NCBI RefSeq assembly: GCF_004514475.2
Contig: NZ_MYFO02000002.1
Span: forward strand, 434,001 to 498,000
Direction: 5' to 3'
Source of the DNA: Paenibacillus athensensis
GTDB lineage: Bacteria; Bacillota; Bacilli; Paenibacillales; NBRC-103111
Length of the DNA stretch: 64,000 nt
Below, one piece after another: positions 15,443-24,134 of this stretch. Position 1 is the stretch's first letter; the number at the start of each line of letters is the position of its first letter. Position numbers and translations under genes: made by a program. The notes under the pieces were generated by a model. That model was not told the origin of the DNA. It saw only the letters and a program-made list of their open reading frames with translations, and did no database searches.

Positions 15443-17440
15443 TTATGCAAACTGCGTCCGGTACAGTCTGGCATACAAGCCGTCGCGCTCCAGCAGCTCC
15501 TCGTGCGTGCCTGATTCGGCTACGCGGCCGTGGTTCAACACGAGAATGCGGTCGGCGGACAAAATCGTCGAAAGACGATGGGCGATGACGAGTGTGGTAC
15601 GCCCTTTCATGAGGGTCTCCAGCGCAGCCTGCACTTGGGCTTCGGATTCGGAATCGAGGTGCGAGGTTGCTTCGTCCAGCACAAGGATGCGGGGGTTCTT
15701 GAGCATGGCCCGAGCGATGGCGATGCGCTGTTTTTCCCCGCCGGAGAGCCGGTGACCGCGCTCGCCGACGACGGTTTCATAGCCGTCCGGCAAGGCGGCG
15801 ATGAAGTCGTGGATGCAGGCTTGGCGGCAGGCCTGCTCCAGCTCTTGCCGGCTGGCGTCTTCCCGCGCCAGCCGAAGGTTGTCGGCGATGGTGGCATGCA
15901 GCAGGAACGGCTCCTGCGTGACGTATGCGAGCTGACTGCGCAAGGAAGCGAGCGTAACGCGGCGAACGTCGTACCCGTCGATGAGGACATCGCCATGTGT
16001 CGGATCGTGCAGCCGCGCGAGCATGCCGATCAGCGTGGTTTTGCCGGCTCCGCTCGGGCCGACGAGCGCCAGCATGCCGCCGGCCGGCAGCCGGAAGCTG
16101 ATATCGGCGAGCGCCGGAGTGCCGGAAGCGTAGGCGTAGGAGACGCTGCGGAATTCGACGTCGCCGCGCACAAGCGGGAGCGGAGCGGCGTCATGCTGTT
16201 CAGCCATTTCTGCCGGCAGATCGGTAAATTCGAAGATGCGCTGCATGGTGCCCAGCGAGGAAGCCATGTCCAGATGGGCGTTAAACAGCGTCGATATCGG
16301 ATCGTACAGGCGGCCGGTCAAGGAGACGAATGCAATCAGATCGCCGAGCGACATGCGTCCGCTCATCACGCTCCAGCCGCCGAACAAATAGATCACGGCA
16401 GCGCCAAGCGGGCTGGAGATCGCGCTCATCATTCCCGACCAGCGCCCGATCAGCCGCAGCTTCAGCTCCAGCTGCATCGCCTGCTTGTTCAGGGCAAAAA
16501 AGCGATCGGCTTCGGCCGTTTCGCGCCCGAACAGCCGCGTGAGCAGCGCGCCGGATACGCCGAAGCTTTCGGCGAGCTGCGACGACATCCGGCCGTACAA
16601 AGCTTGCGTTTCGCGGCGCATGGCGGTGCGGCGGTGCGAGACGCGGCGGGCCGGCCAGATGAGCAGCGGCAGCGCGACAAAGGCAACAAGTGTCAGTCGC
16701 CAGTCGAGGTGCAGCAGGATGACGATGGAGATGACAATCTGCACGCTTTGCGTAACCCATGAGACGATCGTTCCGGTGACTGTGCCTTGAACGGACTGGA
16801 CGTCGCTGATGACGCGCTGGATGATGTCGCCGATTTTCGTATGGGTAAAAAAGCTCATCGATTGCCGCTGCACGTTTCGGAAGATGGCGCGGCGCAGGTC
16901 GTAAGTGACGCTTTGGCTGATTTTGTTGTTCATATGGTTCTGCCAGACGTTGATGGAGCCCTTGAGCACGGGGCTTGCGACCATCACGGCAGCAAACAGG
17001 GCGAGCAGTTTAAAATCGCGCTGCGGTATCGCTATGTCGACGATCGCACGCATCGCAAGCGGCGTACCGAGACCGATCAGCGTCGCGGCCAGCGCCAGCA
17101 GCACGATGACGGCAAGCCGCCGCCAATAAGGACGGAACAAGCGCAGCACGCGTCCCCACGGCACAGCAGCTTTCGCGTCGGCCGGCGCCGGGGCGTCGGC
17201 GGCGCGGCCCGCGCGTGGCAGGCGGCTCTGCGCGTTGGAACGATGCGCAAAGCTGTCCGCCGGACCGGAAGACGGACGGGGAGCTGTGCCGCCGCCGATT
17301 GCGCTTGAAGCGTCGGCCGCGCGTTTACGCCTGCCGACTTCGGACGGCTGCACATCAGCTGCCGGTGAACCTGCTACGGGTGAAGGCGGCTCGGTTTCTT
17401 TTTGACCCTTATATCGTTCTGATTCAGCTTTGGACTTCAT
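15443..17440 (-). CDS. ABC exporter half-transporter (TMD-NBD fusion)
   Basis: A 665-residue multidrug or lipid-type exporter that works as a dimer in the membrane. A charged, disordered extension (about 1-85) precedes six membrane segments (about 100-370; LAVIVLLALAATLIGLG onward). The nucleotide-binding domain shows Walker A (GPSGAGKTT), signature LSGGEKQR, Walker B ILVLDEATS and H-loop IAHRLS. The extension is not part of the normal fold of about 580 residues. The ATG at 17440 fits CAGGAGG; an ATG six codons upstream does not. Divergent from a WYL regulator across a near-perfect 29-bp dyad, which suggests regulation by it. Substrate unknown. Confidence 0.88.
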   Translation of the reverse strand: MKSKAESERYKGQKETEPPSPVAGSPAADVQPSEVGRRKRAADASSAIGGGTAPRPSSGPADSFAHRSNAQSRLPRAGRAADAPAPADAKAAVPWGRVLRLFRPYWRRLAVIVLLALAATLIGLGTPLAMRAIVDIAIPQRDFKLLALFAAVMVASPVLKGSINVWQNHMNNKISQSVTYDLRRAIFRNVQRQSMSFFTHTKIGDIIQRVISDVQSVQGTVTGTIVSWVTQSVQIVISIVILLHLDWRLTLVAFVALPLLIWPARRVSHRRTAMRRETQALYGRMSSQLAESFGVSGALLTRLFGRETAEADRFFALNKQAMQLELKLRLIGRWSGMMSAISSPLGAAVIYLFGGWSVMSGRMSLGDLIAFVSLTGRLYDPISTLFNAHLDMASSLGTMQRIFEFTDLPAEMAEQHDAAPLPLVRGDVEFRSVSYAYASGTPALADISFRLPAGGMLALVGPSGAGKTTLIGMLARLHDPTHGDVLIDGYDVRRVTLASLRSQLAYVTQEPFLLHATIADNLRLAREDASRQELEQACRQACIHDFIAALPDGYETVVGERGHRLSGGEKQRIAIARAMLKNPRILVLDEATSHLDSESEAQVQAALETLMKGRTTLVIAHRLSTILSADRILVLNHGRVAESGTHEELLERDGLYARLYRTQFA

Positions 17441-17486
17441 GGGAAGAACCTCCTGCATGTGTACGGTTTTGCTCTTATTCTATCGC

Positions 17487-17515
17487 TTGTATAAGACATC
17501 AATTGTCATATACAA
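17487..17515. promoter_or_regulatory. Near-perfect 29-bp palindrome between exporter and WYL regulator
   Basis: The outer arms TTGTATA (17487-17493) and TATACAA (17509-17515) and the inner arms AGACA and TGTCA surround a TCAAT centre. Only one base pair is mismatched. Its place between divergent starts makes it the likely operator of the WYL regulator. Confidence 0.65.
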
Positions 17516-17545
17516 TAAAAATACGAGCAAGAGGAGGGATGGCAA

Positions 17546-18535
17546 GTGAAGGCGGACCGACTGCTAAGCCTGCTGCTGTTGCTGCAAAATCACGGCAAAA
17601 TGACGACCCGCGAGCTGGCTGCCCGACTGGAGGTCACGCCGCGCACGGTATGTCGCGATATGGAGGCGCTGAGCGCAGCGGGTATTCCGGTTTATGCCGA
17701 GCGCGGTCCGCATGGAGGCTGGACGATGACGGAGGGCTACCGCACGAAGCTGACGGGGTTGCGCCCGCAAGAGGTGATGGCGCTGCTGCTGAACAAGCCG
17801 TCGAGCCTTTTACGCGACTTGGGCATTGGCCCGGATTTCGATCTGGCCTATCAGAAGCTGGTGGCGTCGTCGCCCGCTCATTTGCGTCATTATGCCGGGG
17901 AACTGCAGAATCGGCTGCATATCGACGGCAATGCCTGGTTTAAGGCGCTGGAGTCGTATCCGTTTTTGGCGACGGTACAAGAGGCGGTCTGGAGCTGCCG
18001 CAAGCTATGGATGAAGTATCCGCTGCCGCGGGGACCGTACGAAGGGATCGTCGAACCCTTGGGTCTGGTGGCCAAAAGAAATGTGTGGTATTTTGTTGCC
18101 GGACTGGAGGGGGAGCTGGCGTTTTTTCGCGTATCGCGGCTAGAGGAGGCGGAGCTGCTGGAGGATACCTTCCAGCGGCCTGACGATTTTGATCTGTCGG
18201 CGTATTGGGAGCGTGCCAGCACCGCGTATGTCAACGGACGGCTGGCGTATCGGTTGAAGGCCCGGCTACGCGAGGAAGCGTTCAGCTTGCTGCCTCCTGG
18301 GCAAAAAGCCCGGCTGCATGCCACCGTCTGCGAGCTTGACGGCTGGCTGACGTCAGAGCTGGAGTTCCGCTCTTACGATGCAGCGCTCGCTGCGATGCTG
18401 AGTCTTGGCAACAGGGTGGAGGTGCTGGAGCCTGCGGAGCTGCGGGAGGGGCTGCGGGCTGCGGCACTAAGTGTCGCGGCGTTGTACGGTACGGGGGAGC
18501 CAGCGGATGCACACCGAGGTCCAGCGAACGCGTAG
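17546..18535 (+). CDS. YafY-type regulator, HTH-WYL
   Basis: A 329-residue one-component regulator. The N-terminal HTH_11 domain is KADRLLSLLLLLQNHGKMTTRELAARLEVTPRTVCRDMEAL. The WYL domain lies at about 140-220 (GIVEPLGLVAKRNVWYFVAG), with a C-terminal WCX-like part. The start is GTG at 17546 behind GAGGAGG. WYL domains bind ligands or nucleic acid and often control stress or efflux genes. The divergent ABC exporter is the obvious target. Confidence 0.88.
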   Translation: MKADRLLSLLLLLQNHGKMTTRELAARLEVTPRTVCRDMEALSAAGIPVYAERGPHGGWTMTEGYRTKLTGLRPQEVMALLLNKPSSLLRDLGIGPDFDLAYQKLVASSPAHLRHYAGELQNRLHIDGNAWFKALESYPFLATVQEAVWSCRKLWMKYPLPRGPYEGIVEPLGLVAKRNVWYFVAGLEGELAFFRVSRLEEAELLEDTFQRPDDFDLSAYWERASTAYVNGRLAYRLKARLREEAFSLLPPGQKARLHATVCELDGWLTSELEFRSYDAALAAMLSLGNRVEVLEPAELREGLRAAALSVAALYGTGEPADAHRGPANA

Positions 18536-18685
18536 ATCAGTGAGGCTTGAAGATGCGCTGCCTGCTGCGCTGGAGCAAAGCAAGCCGACGGACGTTGTCC
18601 GCGCTGCGGGCAGCGGCAGCCAAGGCGAGTGAGCCGGGGATTTTACGCAAAACCATCTATTGAAAGAAAACAGGGGAGCTTAGCG

Positions 18686-19045
18686 GTGGCAGATTGGATT
18701 AGAAGCGGTAAAGCCGTACTGGCGGGATATATAATCGGCGTTGTGTTGATCCTTGTGTTCAGCTGGGGGTGGGGGTTGCTCGGGTTGGCCGGCACGCCGC
18801 TCGCCGGCGTGCTGACGCTGGTCGTCTCGGCCGGTATCGGCGGGTTTGCAGCGGCACGGGTTACGCAGCGTTTTCGAATCGTAACGGCAGCGATTGTCGG
18901 CGCGGTGATGATCGTATGGGCGCTTTATACGGCCAAGTCCGCAGCGCTAAGCTGGGTACAGCTGCTGCCTATTGCAGCAGCCGCTGTCGGCGGCTGGCTT
19001 GCGGTGCGCAGCAAGCCGGTCGTCCGCGACAACGAGCGAATCTGA
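18686..19045 (+). CDS. Small four-helix membrane protein
   Basis: A 119-residue hydrophobic protein with about four membrane segments (AVLAGYIIGVVLILVF; a Gly-rich pair around LVVSAGIGGFAAARV; IVTAAIVGAVMIVWALY; LLPIAAAAVGGWLAV) and a charged tail. The start is GTG at 18686 behind GGGGAGC. I do not recognise the family. It may be co-transcribed with the upstream regulator, 150 bp away. Confidence 0.6.
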   Translation: MADWIRSGKAVLAGYIIGVVLILVFSWGWGLLGLAGTPLAGVLTLVVSAGIGGFAAARVTQRFRIVTAAIVGAVMIVWALYTAKSAALSWVQLLPIAAAAVGGWLAVRSKPVVRDNERI

Positions 19046-19132
19046 GCCGCTGCCGCTTTGAAACTTCCAGCCGAGCACTGTGCCGACACCGAGAAGGGCA
19101 AGAGCAGCGACGATTAACCTGAATTTTTTCAA
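18947..19132 (-). CDS. Possible small single-pass membrane peptide (overlaps the neighbouring gene end)
   Basis: A TTG start at 19132 with AAGGAGA at good spacing encodes KKFRLIVAALALLGVGTVLG, a typical Lys-start membrane anchor, then a polar tail of 61 residues in total. The last third is antisense to the end of the gene at 18686-19045. The ribosome binding site and anchor look real; the overlap and lack of homologues known to me keep confidence low. Confidence 0.35.
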   Translation of the reverse strand: MKKFRLIVAALALLGVGTVLGWKFQSGSGSDSLVVADDRLAAHRKPAADSGCCNRQQLYPA

Positions 19133-19204
19133 TAAACCCGTCTCCTTGTAAATTACGCGCCAATGCGGTCGTTCACCCGAACGACAGCTTGCGGCAAAGT
19201 CAAA

Positions 19205-19244
19205 AAAAGCGTTCGCTCGTGCTCATCGCACAGGCGGGCGCTTT
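19205..19244 (-). terminator. Terminator for the minus-strand DUF3990 unit
   Basis: Read on minus, AAAGCGCCCGCC pairs in part with GAGCGAACGCTTT, followed by a T-run (A-run on plus at 19202-19208). Confidence 0.5.
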
Positions 19245-19328
19245 GCTCTTGCATAGGGTGGAGCGGTAAGGGTAGTGAACCTGCTGCTTCCGGCATAGAG
19301 AGGCGTGTTGCTTGGCAAACGGGCCAAG

Positions 19329-19841
19329 CTACTGGACAGGCTTTACCTTGCGGGACCCTCTGATCGGCTCTGCAGGTCCGGCGTCGCCGACAGACGAGCT
19401 TTCTCTGGGAAGGAATCTGCCGGTTGCCGAATCTCTGCGAAGCGGCTGTTTGGCAGCTTGTTTCCTTTGCTTGGCGGCTTTTTGCCGCGCCAGATTAACC
19501 AGAGTAGCCGGCGGGTTGCTGCGAATGGCCGGAGAAGCGCCATTGACCACAGTGACCGTAATAGCGGCTTTTGCGGCAGGCATCGTGGGCGATGCGAGCT
19601 TGCTGCTGTATTTTTGCCGGGTTTTGCGGATATGTTCGATCCAAGCTTCCGGCCGGATGCCGTCCTTATGGGCCTTATAGATTCGTTCGGCTTGCACTTT
19701 GGCTGCATCGTGATCGTCCTGCAGCTCGCGGATGACCGGCAGATACACGTTCATTATGCGCTCGGCCAGCTCCTTGCCACACAGGTTGTGCAGATGACGG
19801 AGGATGATTTCTTCAAATCGGTCCAATGTGCTATGCATCAT
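19329..19841 (-). CDS. Uncharacterised partner of the DUF3990 protein
   Basis: A 170-residue protein of unknown family. Residues 1-85 are helical (FEEIILRHLHNLCGKELAER, YLPVIRELQDDHDAAKVQAE). The rest is a low-complexity tail rich in Ala, Arg, Lys and Pro (about 90-170). Its ATGATG start overlaps the end of the DUF3990 gene by 11 bases, so the two are translated together. If the partner is a toxin, this would be the position for an antitoxin or a chaperone, but nothing in the sequence proves it. It does not look like DUF3791, the usual DUF3990 neighbour. Confidence 0.6.
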   Translation of the reverse strand: MMHSTLDRFEEIILRHLHNLCGKELAERIMNVYLPVIRELQDDHDAAKVQAERIYKAHKDGIRPEAWIEHIRKTRQKYSSKLASPTMPAAKAAITVTVVNGASPAIRSNPPATLVNLARQKAAKQRKQAAKQPLRRDSATGRFLPRESSSVGDAGPAEPIRGSRKVKPVQ

Positions 19842-20490
19842 GCTCTACCCACTCCTCTCGGTTCTCATCGTACGTAAAGTAGCTGATTAAGGATAAGAGT
19901 TCGTTCATTCCTTCGTCGCAAAAGGCGATTTGGTTGCCGAGCTGCAGCGCGTCCAAGCGGCGCCCGTGTTTGTCTCGGGTCATGCGTTCATAAAAAAACG
20001 AATATTTATCCATTATTTGTGTTTGGTTGCGGTCATATTCATCCTTGACGATATCCATTTTGTTATCGGCCATCTGACCGATGACAATAGCCGGATGCGC
20101 CGGACCGCAAGGATCGCTCCCGCGTTCGTCGCATTCGTAGCGGTGGTCGACAATAAACTGCGTCCACAAGGGATTCGTGTCGCCCAAGAATGCTAGAACA
20201 TTGTTGAAGCCGGAATACCGTTCCGGGAAGCATTGAATTTTGACAATGCATCCGATTTCGCCGATTTGCTTCTCCTCCGCCTTGCTTGCCCAGCTCGCAG
20301 CTTGCTCAAAGCTGATCGTGGTGTAAAAAGCAGGTCCAAAATCACGGTCGGTCGCACGCCAATAGGCACGGCTGAGCAGACGCTCCTTCAATGGAGCGAT
20401 ACAGCTGGCAACGGTCGCGTGATACACATAGCGGGGGAAAATGAACGGCCCGTTCAAACCATTATGAAGCTGAACATATTTATTATTCAA
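19831..20490 (-). CDS. DUF3990 protein, ADP-ribosyltransferase-like
   Basis: A 219-residue protein. The central part matches DUF3990: YHATVASCI, then RATDRDFGPAFYTTISFEQAASWASK. DUF3990 resembles the fold of ADP-ribosyltransferases, with the His of YHAT and the Tyr of FYTT as candidate NAD-contacting residues; the third catalytic residue is not obvious. Many such proteins are toxins in operon with a small partner. The TTG at 20490 is preferred (AGAGGTGG upstream, and TATGAT-like -10 boxes at about 20515 that would exclude the longer frame). An ATG at 20532 would give 233 residues. It overlaps the next gene. Confidence 0.65.
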   Translation of the reverse strand: MNNKYVQLHNGLNGPFIFPRYVYHATVASCIAPLKERLLSRAYWRATDRDFGPAFYTTISFEQAASWASKAEEKQIGEIGCIVKIQCFPERYSGFNNVLAFLGDTNPLWTQFIVDHRYECDERGSDPCGPAHPAIVIGQMADNKMDIVKDEYDRNQTQIMDKYSFFYERMTRDKHGRRLDALQLGNQIAFCDEGMNELLSLISYFTYDENREEWVEHDA

Positions 20491-20532
20491 AAGGGAGTCC
20501 ACCTCTATCATATCATACATATATCCGGTCAT

Positions 20533-20781
20533 TCGAACGTCATTTTACCCGATAGATCGCTGCAGCCTGCTCAAAAGCGAGCTTGGCGAGCAAGACGATG
20601 GGAATTTCTTACCTTTTCGTGAGAATGCTTGCAGGAGACCAGAAAGCGTAAATAATTTTTATACAAAAAATACAATTTAAGTATAAAACATACAGTCGGA
20701 TTGCGCCAGAAATTTCTTCATGCAACGCCTGTCCGCCTTCAGGGAAAGCTTTGGATGAAAAAGGAGCTGCGGTCCCGAACG
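20533..20781. other. AT-rich intergenic stretch
   Basis: No gene is supported. Bases about 20640-20695 are strongly AT-rich with repeated ATAC/GTAT elements (TTTATACAAAAAATACAA) and may hold a promoter for the DUF3990 unit, but no clean -35/-10 pair stands out. Confidence 0.4.
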
Positions 20782-20821
20782 AAAAAAAGCTTCCCACCCT
20801 TCTGCGGTGGCGAAGCTTTTT
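20782..20821. terminator. Terminator of the siderophore importer operon
   Basis: AAAAAGCTTC (20784-20793) and GAAGCTTTTT (20812-20821), extended by CCACC/GGTGG, form a strong symmetric stem. It lies downstream of the minus-strand ATPase gene. Confidence 0.85.
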
Positions 20822-20893
20822 GCTGTCTCCAAGGGAAGCCGAAGCGCCGGCCATCCGGTCGTTCGCTTCAGCCGAAGCGCACGGCCTGCCGGT

Positions 20894-21823
20894 TCACGCT
20901 TGCAGCGGCAGACGCTGGCGCGCCGTTTCCGGCTGGTTGCCCGGTCCGGTTGCCGCCGGATGGTCCCGGCCGTTCTTGGCGCCAAAGCCTGCAGCCTCGC
21001 CGGACGAGCCGGATGCGTCGGACGCCCCGCTCCCGGGACCGCGTCCCTTGCCGTAAGGGATGCATAGCGGCGTACCGAGCAGCGGATCGACGATCATTTG
21101 GCATTTGAGCTGAAAAACCGACTCCACCATTTCGGCGGTGACGATATCCTCCGGCGGCCCCTCGGCGGCAATGCGCTTGTCTTTGATCGCGACGATATGA
21201 TGGGCGTAACGGCAGGCAAGATTGATATCGTGCAGCACCATAACGACGGTGCGTCCGTGCCGCTGATTCAGCTCGTACAAGAGATCGAGTACTTCAATCT
21301 GATGCGCCATATCGAGGTAGGTCGTCGGCTCATCGAGCAGCAGCGCGTCCGTTCCCTGAGCCAGCGTCATCGCGATCCAGGCCCGCTGGCGCTGGCCGCC
21401 GGACAAAGCGTCTACCGGATGGTCGGCCCACGCGGTCAGCCGCGTAGCTTCAAGCGCCTCCAGCACCATGCGTTCGTCTTCTGCCGACCACTGCCGCGCC
21501 CAGCTCTGATAAGGGAAGCGGCCCTGCTTGACGAGCTGCAGGACGCTGAGTCCTTCAGGAGCAACCGGCCCTTGCGGCAAAATCGACAGCTGCTTGGCAA
21601 TCTCCTTGGTCGGCAGCTTGGCGATGTCCCGGCCGCTTAGCAGCACGGAGCCGCCGGACGGCTTCAGCAGGCGGGCCAAAGCCCGCAGCAGCGTCGATTT
21701 GCCGCAGCCGTTGGCTCCGATAAACACCGTAATTTTCCCCTCCGGTATCGAGACGTTCAGCTTGTCGTAAACAAAGCTCTCTCCATAGGCGAGCGTCAAA
21801 TCCTTGGCTTCCAATGTAATCAC
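20894..21823 (-). CDS. Ferric siderophore ABC transporter, ATP-binding subunit
   Basis: A FecE/FhuC/YusV-type ATPase of 309 residues that powers siderophore import. Walker A is GANGCGKST, signature [10 protein letters not shown], Walker [13 protein letters not shown] and the H-loop MVLHDINLA. Family members are about 255-275 residues. This one has an extra C-terminal tail (from about 262) rich in Gly, Ser, Ala and Pro. The start is GTG at 21823 behind AAAGGATGGAG. It is third in an operon after two permeases, 19 bp downstream of the second. Confidence 0.92.
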   Translation of the reverse strand: MITLEAKDLTLAYGESFVYDKLNVSIPEGKITVFIGANGCGKSTLLRALARLLKPSGGSVLLSGRDIAKLPTKEIAKQLSILPQGPVAPEGLSVLQLVKQGRFPYQSWARQWSAEDERMVLEALEATRLTAWADHPVDALSGGQRQRAWIAMTLAQGTDALLLDEPTTYLDMAHQIEVLDLLYELNQRHGRTVVMVLHDINLACRYAHHIVAIKDKRIAAEGPPEDIVTAEMVESVFQLKCQMIVDPLLGTPLCIPYGKGRGPGSGASDASGSSGEAAGFGAKNGRDHPAATGPGNQPETARQRLPLQA

Positions 21824-21842
21824 GCGAGCTCCATCCTTTCTT

Positions 21843-22904
21843 CTACTGGTGACGGTTGCGATACAGCAGGTAGATAAAATACGGCGCGCCGACGGTGGCG
21901 ATAAAAACGCCGCAAGGCACGTCAAACGGCGGGAACGCCGTGCGGCCGAGCAGATCGGCGAGCATAACCAGCACGGCGCCGATGCAGGCCGATGCCGGCA
22001 GCAGCCCGCCGTGCGCGCCGCCAACGAGCCTGCGCGCGATATGCGGCGCCATCAGGCCGACGAAGCCAATGCCGCCGGCAAAGGCGACGGCTGAGCCGGC
22101 CAGCCCGATGCTGACGAGCAGCATCCACAGCCGCTCGCGCTCCAGCGCGCCGCCAACGCTGACGGCGGTATCGTCGCCAAGCCGGTGCACGTTCAGCCGG
22201 CGCGCCAGAAGGAAGGCCGCCGGCAGCAGCACGGCTGTCCACGGCAGCAAAAGCCGGACCTTCGTCCACGTCGACGAGTAGATGCTGCCGGTCATCCAGA
22301 TGTACGCTTCGTTGGCGGCGTAAACGCTGGGGCTTTTGACCAGCAGCATCGTTGTTAGCGAGCTCATGCCCGCGGCGACGCCGATGCCGATCAGCACAAG
22401 CCGCAGCGGCGTAATGCCACGCTTCCAGGCGAGCGCGTACACGGCCAGCCCGACGAGCAGCGCGCCGCAAAAGGCGGCCGGCGGCAGCCAGGCGATGCTG
22501 ACGGACAGCGAGTAGCTCAAGTCCTCGCGCGTGAAAAAAGCGAGGAAGCCGACCGCTGCTGCCGTAGCGCCGCCGGTGACGCCGAGCATATCCGGCGATG
22601 CCAGCGGATTGCGGATCATGCCTTGCAGAATCGCGCCGGAGACAGCCAGCGAGGAGCCGACCAGCAGGCCGATGACCAGGCGCGGCAGCCGGAAGGAATA
22701 CAATACGAGATGGTCGCCCTTGGAGCCTTGTCCGAACAGGGCTTTGATCACATTCCAGGGCGCGATCAGCGTCGATCCGGTGCCGGCGCTGACCAGAAAG
22801 ACGACAGCGACGAGCGCGACCAGCCACACAACGACCCGCATCGCGCGGCGCTCCAGCAGAAAGGAGAACCTTCCGAGCCTCCATGTCCAATAGCGCTTGT
22901 TCAT
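21843..22904 (-). CDS. Ferric siderophore ABC permease (FecCD family), second subunit
   Basis: A 353-residue FecCD/BtuC-like permease with about nine to ten membrane segments. Typical motifs are [45 protein letters not shown] and the coupling region [19 protein letters not shown] (quoted in part). It pairs with the preceding permease; their genes overlap by four bases (ATGA). Similar to Bacillus YfhA. The start is ATG at 22904, with a GGGGGT site. Confidence 0.92.
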   Translation of the reverse strand: MNKRYWTWRLGRFSFLLERRAMRVVVWLVALVAVVFLVSAGTGSTLIAPWNVIKALFGQGSKGDHLVLYSFRLPRLVIGLLVGSSLAVSGAILQGMIRNPLASPDMLGVTGGATAAAVGFLAFFTREDLSYSLSVSIAWLPPAAFCGALLVGLAVYALAWKRGITPLRLVLIGIGVAAGMSSLTTMLLVKSPSVYAANEAYIWMTGSIYSSTWTKVRLLLPWTAVLLPAAFLLARRLNVHRLGDDTAVSVGGALERERLWMLLVSIGLAGSAVAFAGGIGFVGLMAPHIARRLVGGAHGGLLPASACIGAVLVMLADLLGRTAFPPFDVPCGVFIATVGAPYFIYLLYRNRHQ

Positions 22905-23908
22905 TTGACTACCCCCTTGCGGACGATGGCGATGAGGAACGGCACGCCGATCAGCGCGGTCATCGCCCCGACGGGGACCTCCTCGGGAAAGGCGATGAAG
23001 CGGCAGGCCACGTCGGCGAGGATCAGCAGCACCGCGCCGAGCAGCGCCGAGAACGGCAGCGTCCAGCGGTGGTCGGTACCGACGAGCAGGCGCGCGAGGT
23101 TCGGCACGACGAGCCCGACGAACTGCACGGGACCGGCTACGGCCACAGCGCCGCCGGCCAGCAGAATCGTCGCCAGCACCGCACCGAGCTTGACCAGCGC
23201 AATTCGCTGGCCGAGTCCACGCGCGACGTCGTCGCCCATCATCAGCGTGTTCAGCGGTCCGGCGAGCAGCGCAGCCAGCAAGAGGCCGGCGCCGAGGTAG
23301 GGCAGCATGCCCTGCAGCAGGTCGAGCTTGCGACCGGCGACCGAGCCGGCCAGCCAGAACATCACCTCGCCGAGCGCGCGCTGATTCAGCACCAGCATCC
23401 CTTGCGTCAGCGAAACGAACAGCGCGGTGATGGCTGTACCGGCGAGCGTGAGCTTGATCGGCGTCATTCCTTCGCGGCCAAGCGAGCCGAGCGCATAGAT
23501 GAACAGCGCGCTGAGGGCCGCGCCGGCAAAGGCGATGCCGGCCGATTGCTGCACCGTTGCCGCCGGCAGCAGCACAACGACGAGCACGAGGCAAAACGCT
23601 GCGCCGGCATTGATGCCGAACAAGCCGGGCGAAGCCAGCTTGTTTTTGGTCAGCGACTGCATCAGCGCGCCGGCCACGGCGAGGCAGGCGCCGACAGCAG
23701 CGGCGATCAGCGCACGCGGCACGCGCGTCGTGCGGATTACAACATGCGCTTGACTGCCGTCATATTGAAGCAAAGCGTTCAAAGCGGTACTCCAGCTCGT
23801 TTGCGTATATCCGTAAACGATGCTGATGCAGACCGAAACGAGCAGCAGCAATACGCCGAGGACGAGTAAGGACGCCTTGAACACGGAAGAGCGAATCAAC
23901 GGGGTCAT
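22901..23908 (-). CDS. Ferric siderophore ABC permease (FecCD family), first subunit
   Basis: A 335-residue FecCD-type permease and the first gene of the minus-strand operon. It shows RTTRVPRALIAAAVGACLAV, NKLASPGLFGINAGA and GPVQFVGLVVPNLARLLVG, the loop that touches the ATPase. Similar to Bacillus YfiZ. The start at 23908 follows AAGGAGT. Expressed from a promoter at 23996-24024, with a Fur box just upstream of its -35. Confidence 0.92.
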   Translation of the reverse strand: MTPLIRSSVFKASLLVLGVLLLLVSVCISIVYGYTQTSWSTALNALLQYDGSQAHVVIRTTRVPRALIAAAVGACLAVAGALMQSLTKNKLASPGLFGINAGAAFCLVLVVVLLPAATVQQSAGIAFAGAALSALFIYALGSLGREGMTPIKLTLAGTAITALFVSLTQGMLVLNQRALGEVMFWLAGSVAGRKLDLLQGMLPYLGAGLLLAALLAGPLNTLMMGDDVARGLGQRIALVKLGAVLATILLAGGAVAVAGPVQFVGLVVPNLARLLVGTDHRWTLPFSALLGAVLLILADVACRFIAFPEEVPVGAMTALIGVPFLIAIVRKGVVK

Positions 23909-23995
23909 CGATAGTAAACTCCTTGCGAAAAATTGGGGATCAAGCGATGCCAGACCAGACTGGGCCAAGCCTGCAGACGGGTGGCTACGTTGTTC

Positions 23996-24024
23996 AGTTT
24001 AGAGAAAAACAGTCTTTGTGTCAA
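23996..24024 (-). promoter_or_regulatory. Promoter of the permease-permease-ATPase operon
   Basis: Read on minus: TTGACA (24024-24019), a 17-bp spacer, TAAACT (24001-23996). A near-consensus sigma-A promoter. Confidence 0.75.
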
Positions 24025-24030
24025 TGAATT

Positions 24031-24045
24031 TGATAATCATTCTCA
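24031..24045. promoter_or_regulatory. Fur box 1 in the divergent importer region
   Basis: TGATAATCATTCTCA differs from the Fur consensus TGATAATNATTATCA at one position. It lies just upstream of the minus-strand -35 and the plus-strand -35, so it can affect both promoters. Confidence 0.8.
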
Positions 24046-24054
24046 AATGAACTA

Positions 24055-24083
24055 TTGACAAAACGTTCCATGCCCCCTACAAT
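24055..24083 (+). promoter_or_regulatory. Promoter of the siderophore-binding lipoprotein gene
   Basis: TTGACA (24055-24060), 17 bp, TACAAT (24078-24083). A second Fur box begins 7 bp downstream of the -10. Confidence 0.8.
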
Positions 24084-24089
24084 ACAATC

Positions 24090-24108
24090 GATAATGAAAA
24101 TCATTATC
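24090..24108. promoter_or_regulatory. Fur box 2, downstream of the lipoprotein promoter
   Basis: GATAATGA and TCATTATC form a perfect 8-bp dyad around AAA. It covers the expected transcription start and should give tight iron repression. Confidence 0.8.
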
Positions 24109-24134
24109 ATAGATAAAAGGAGGGTTTCATACAT

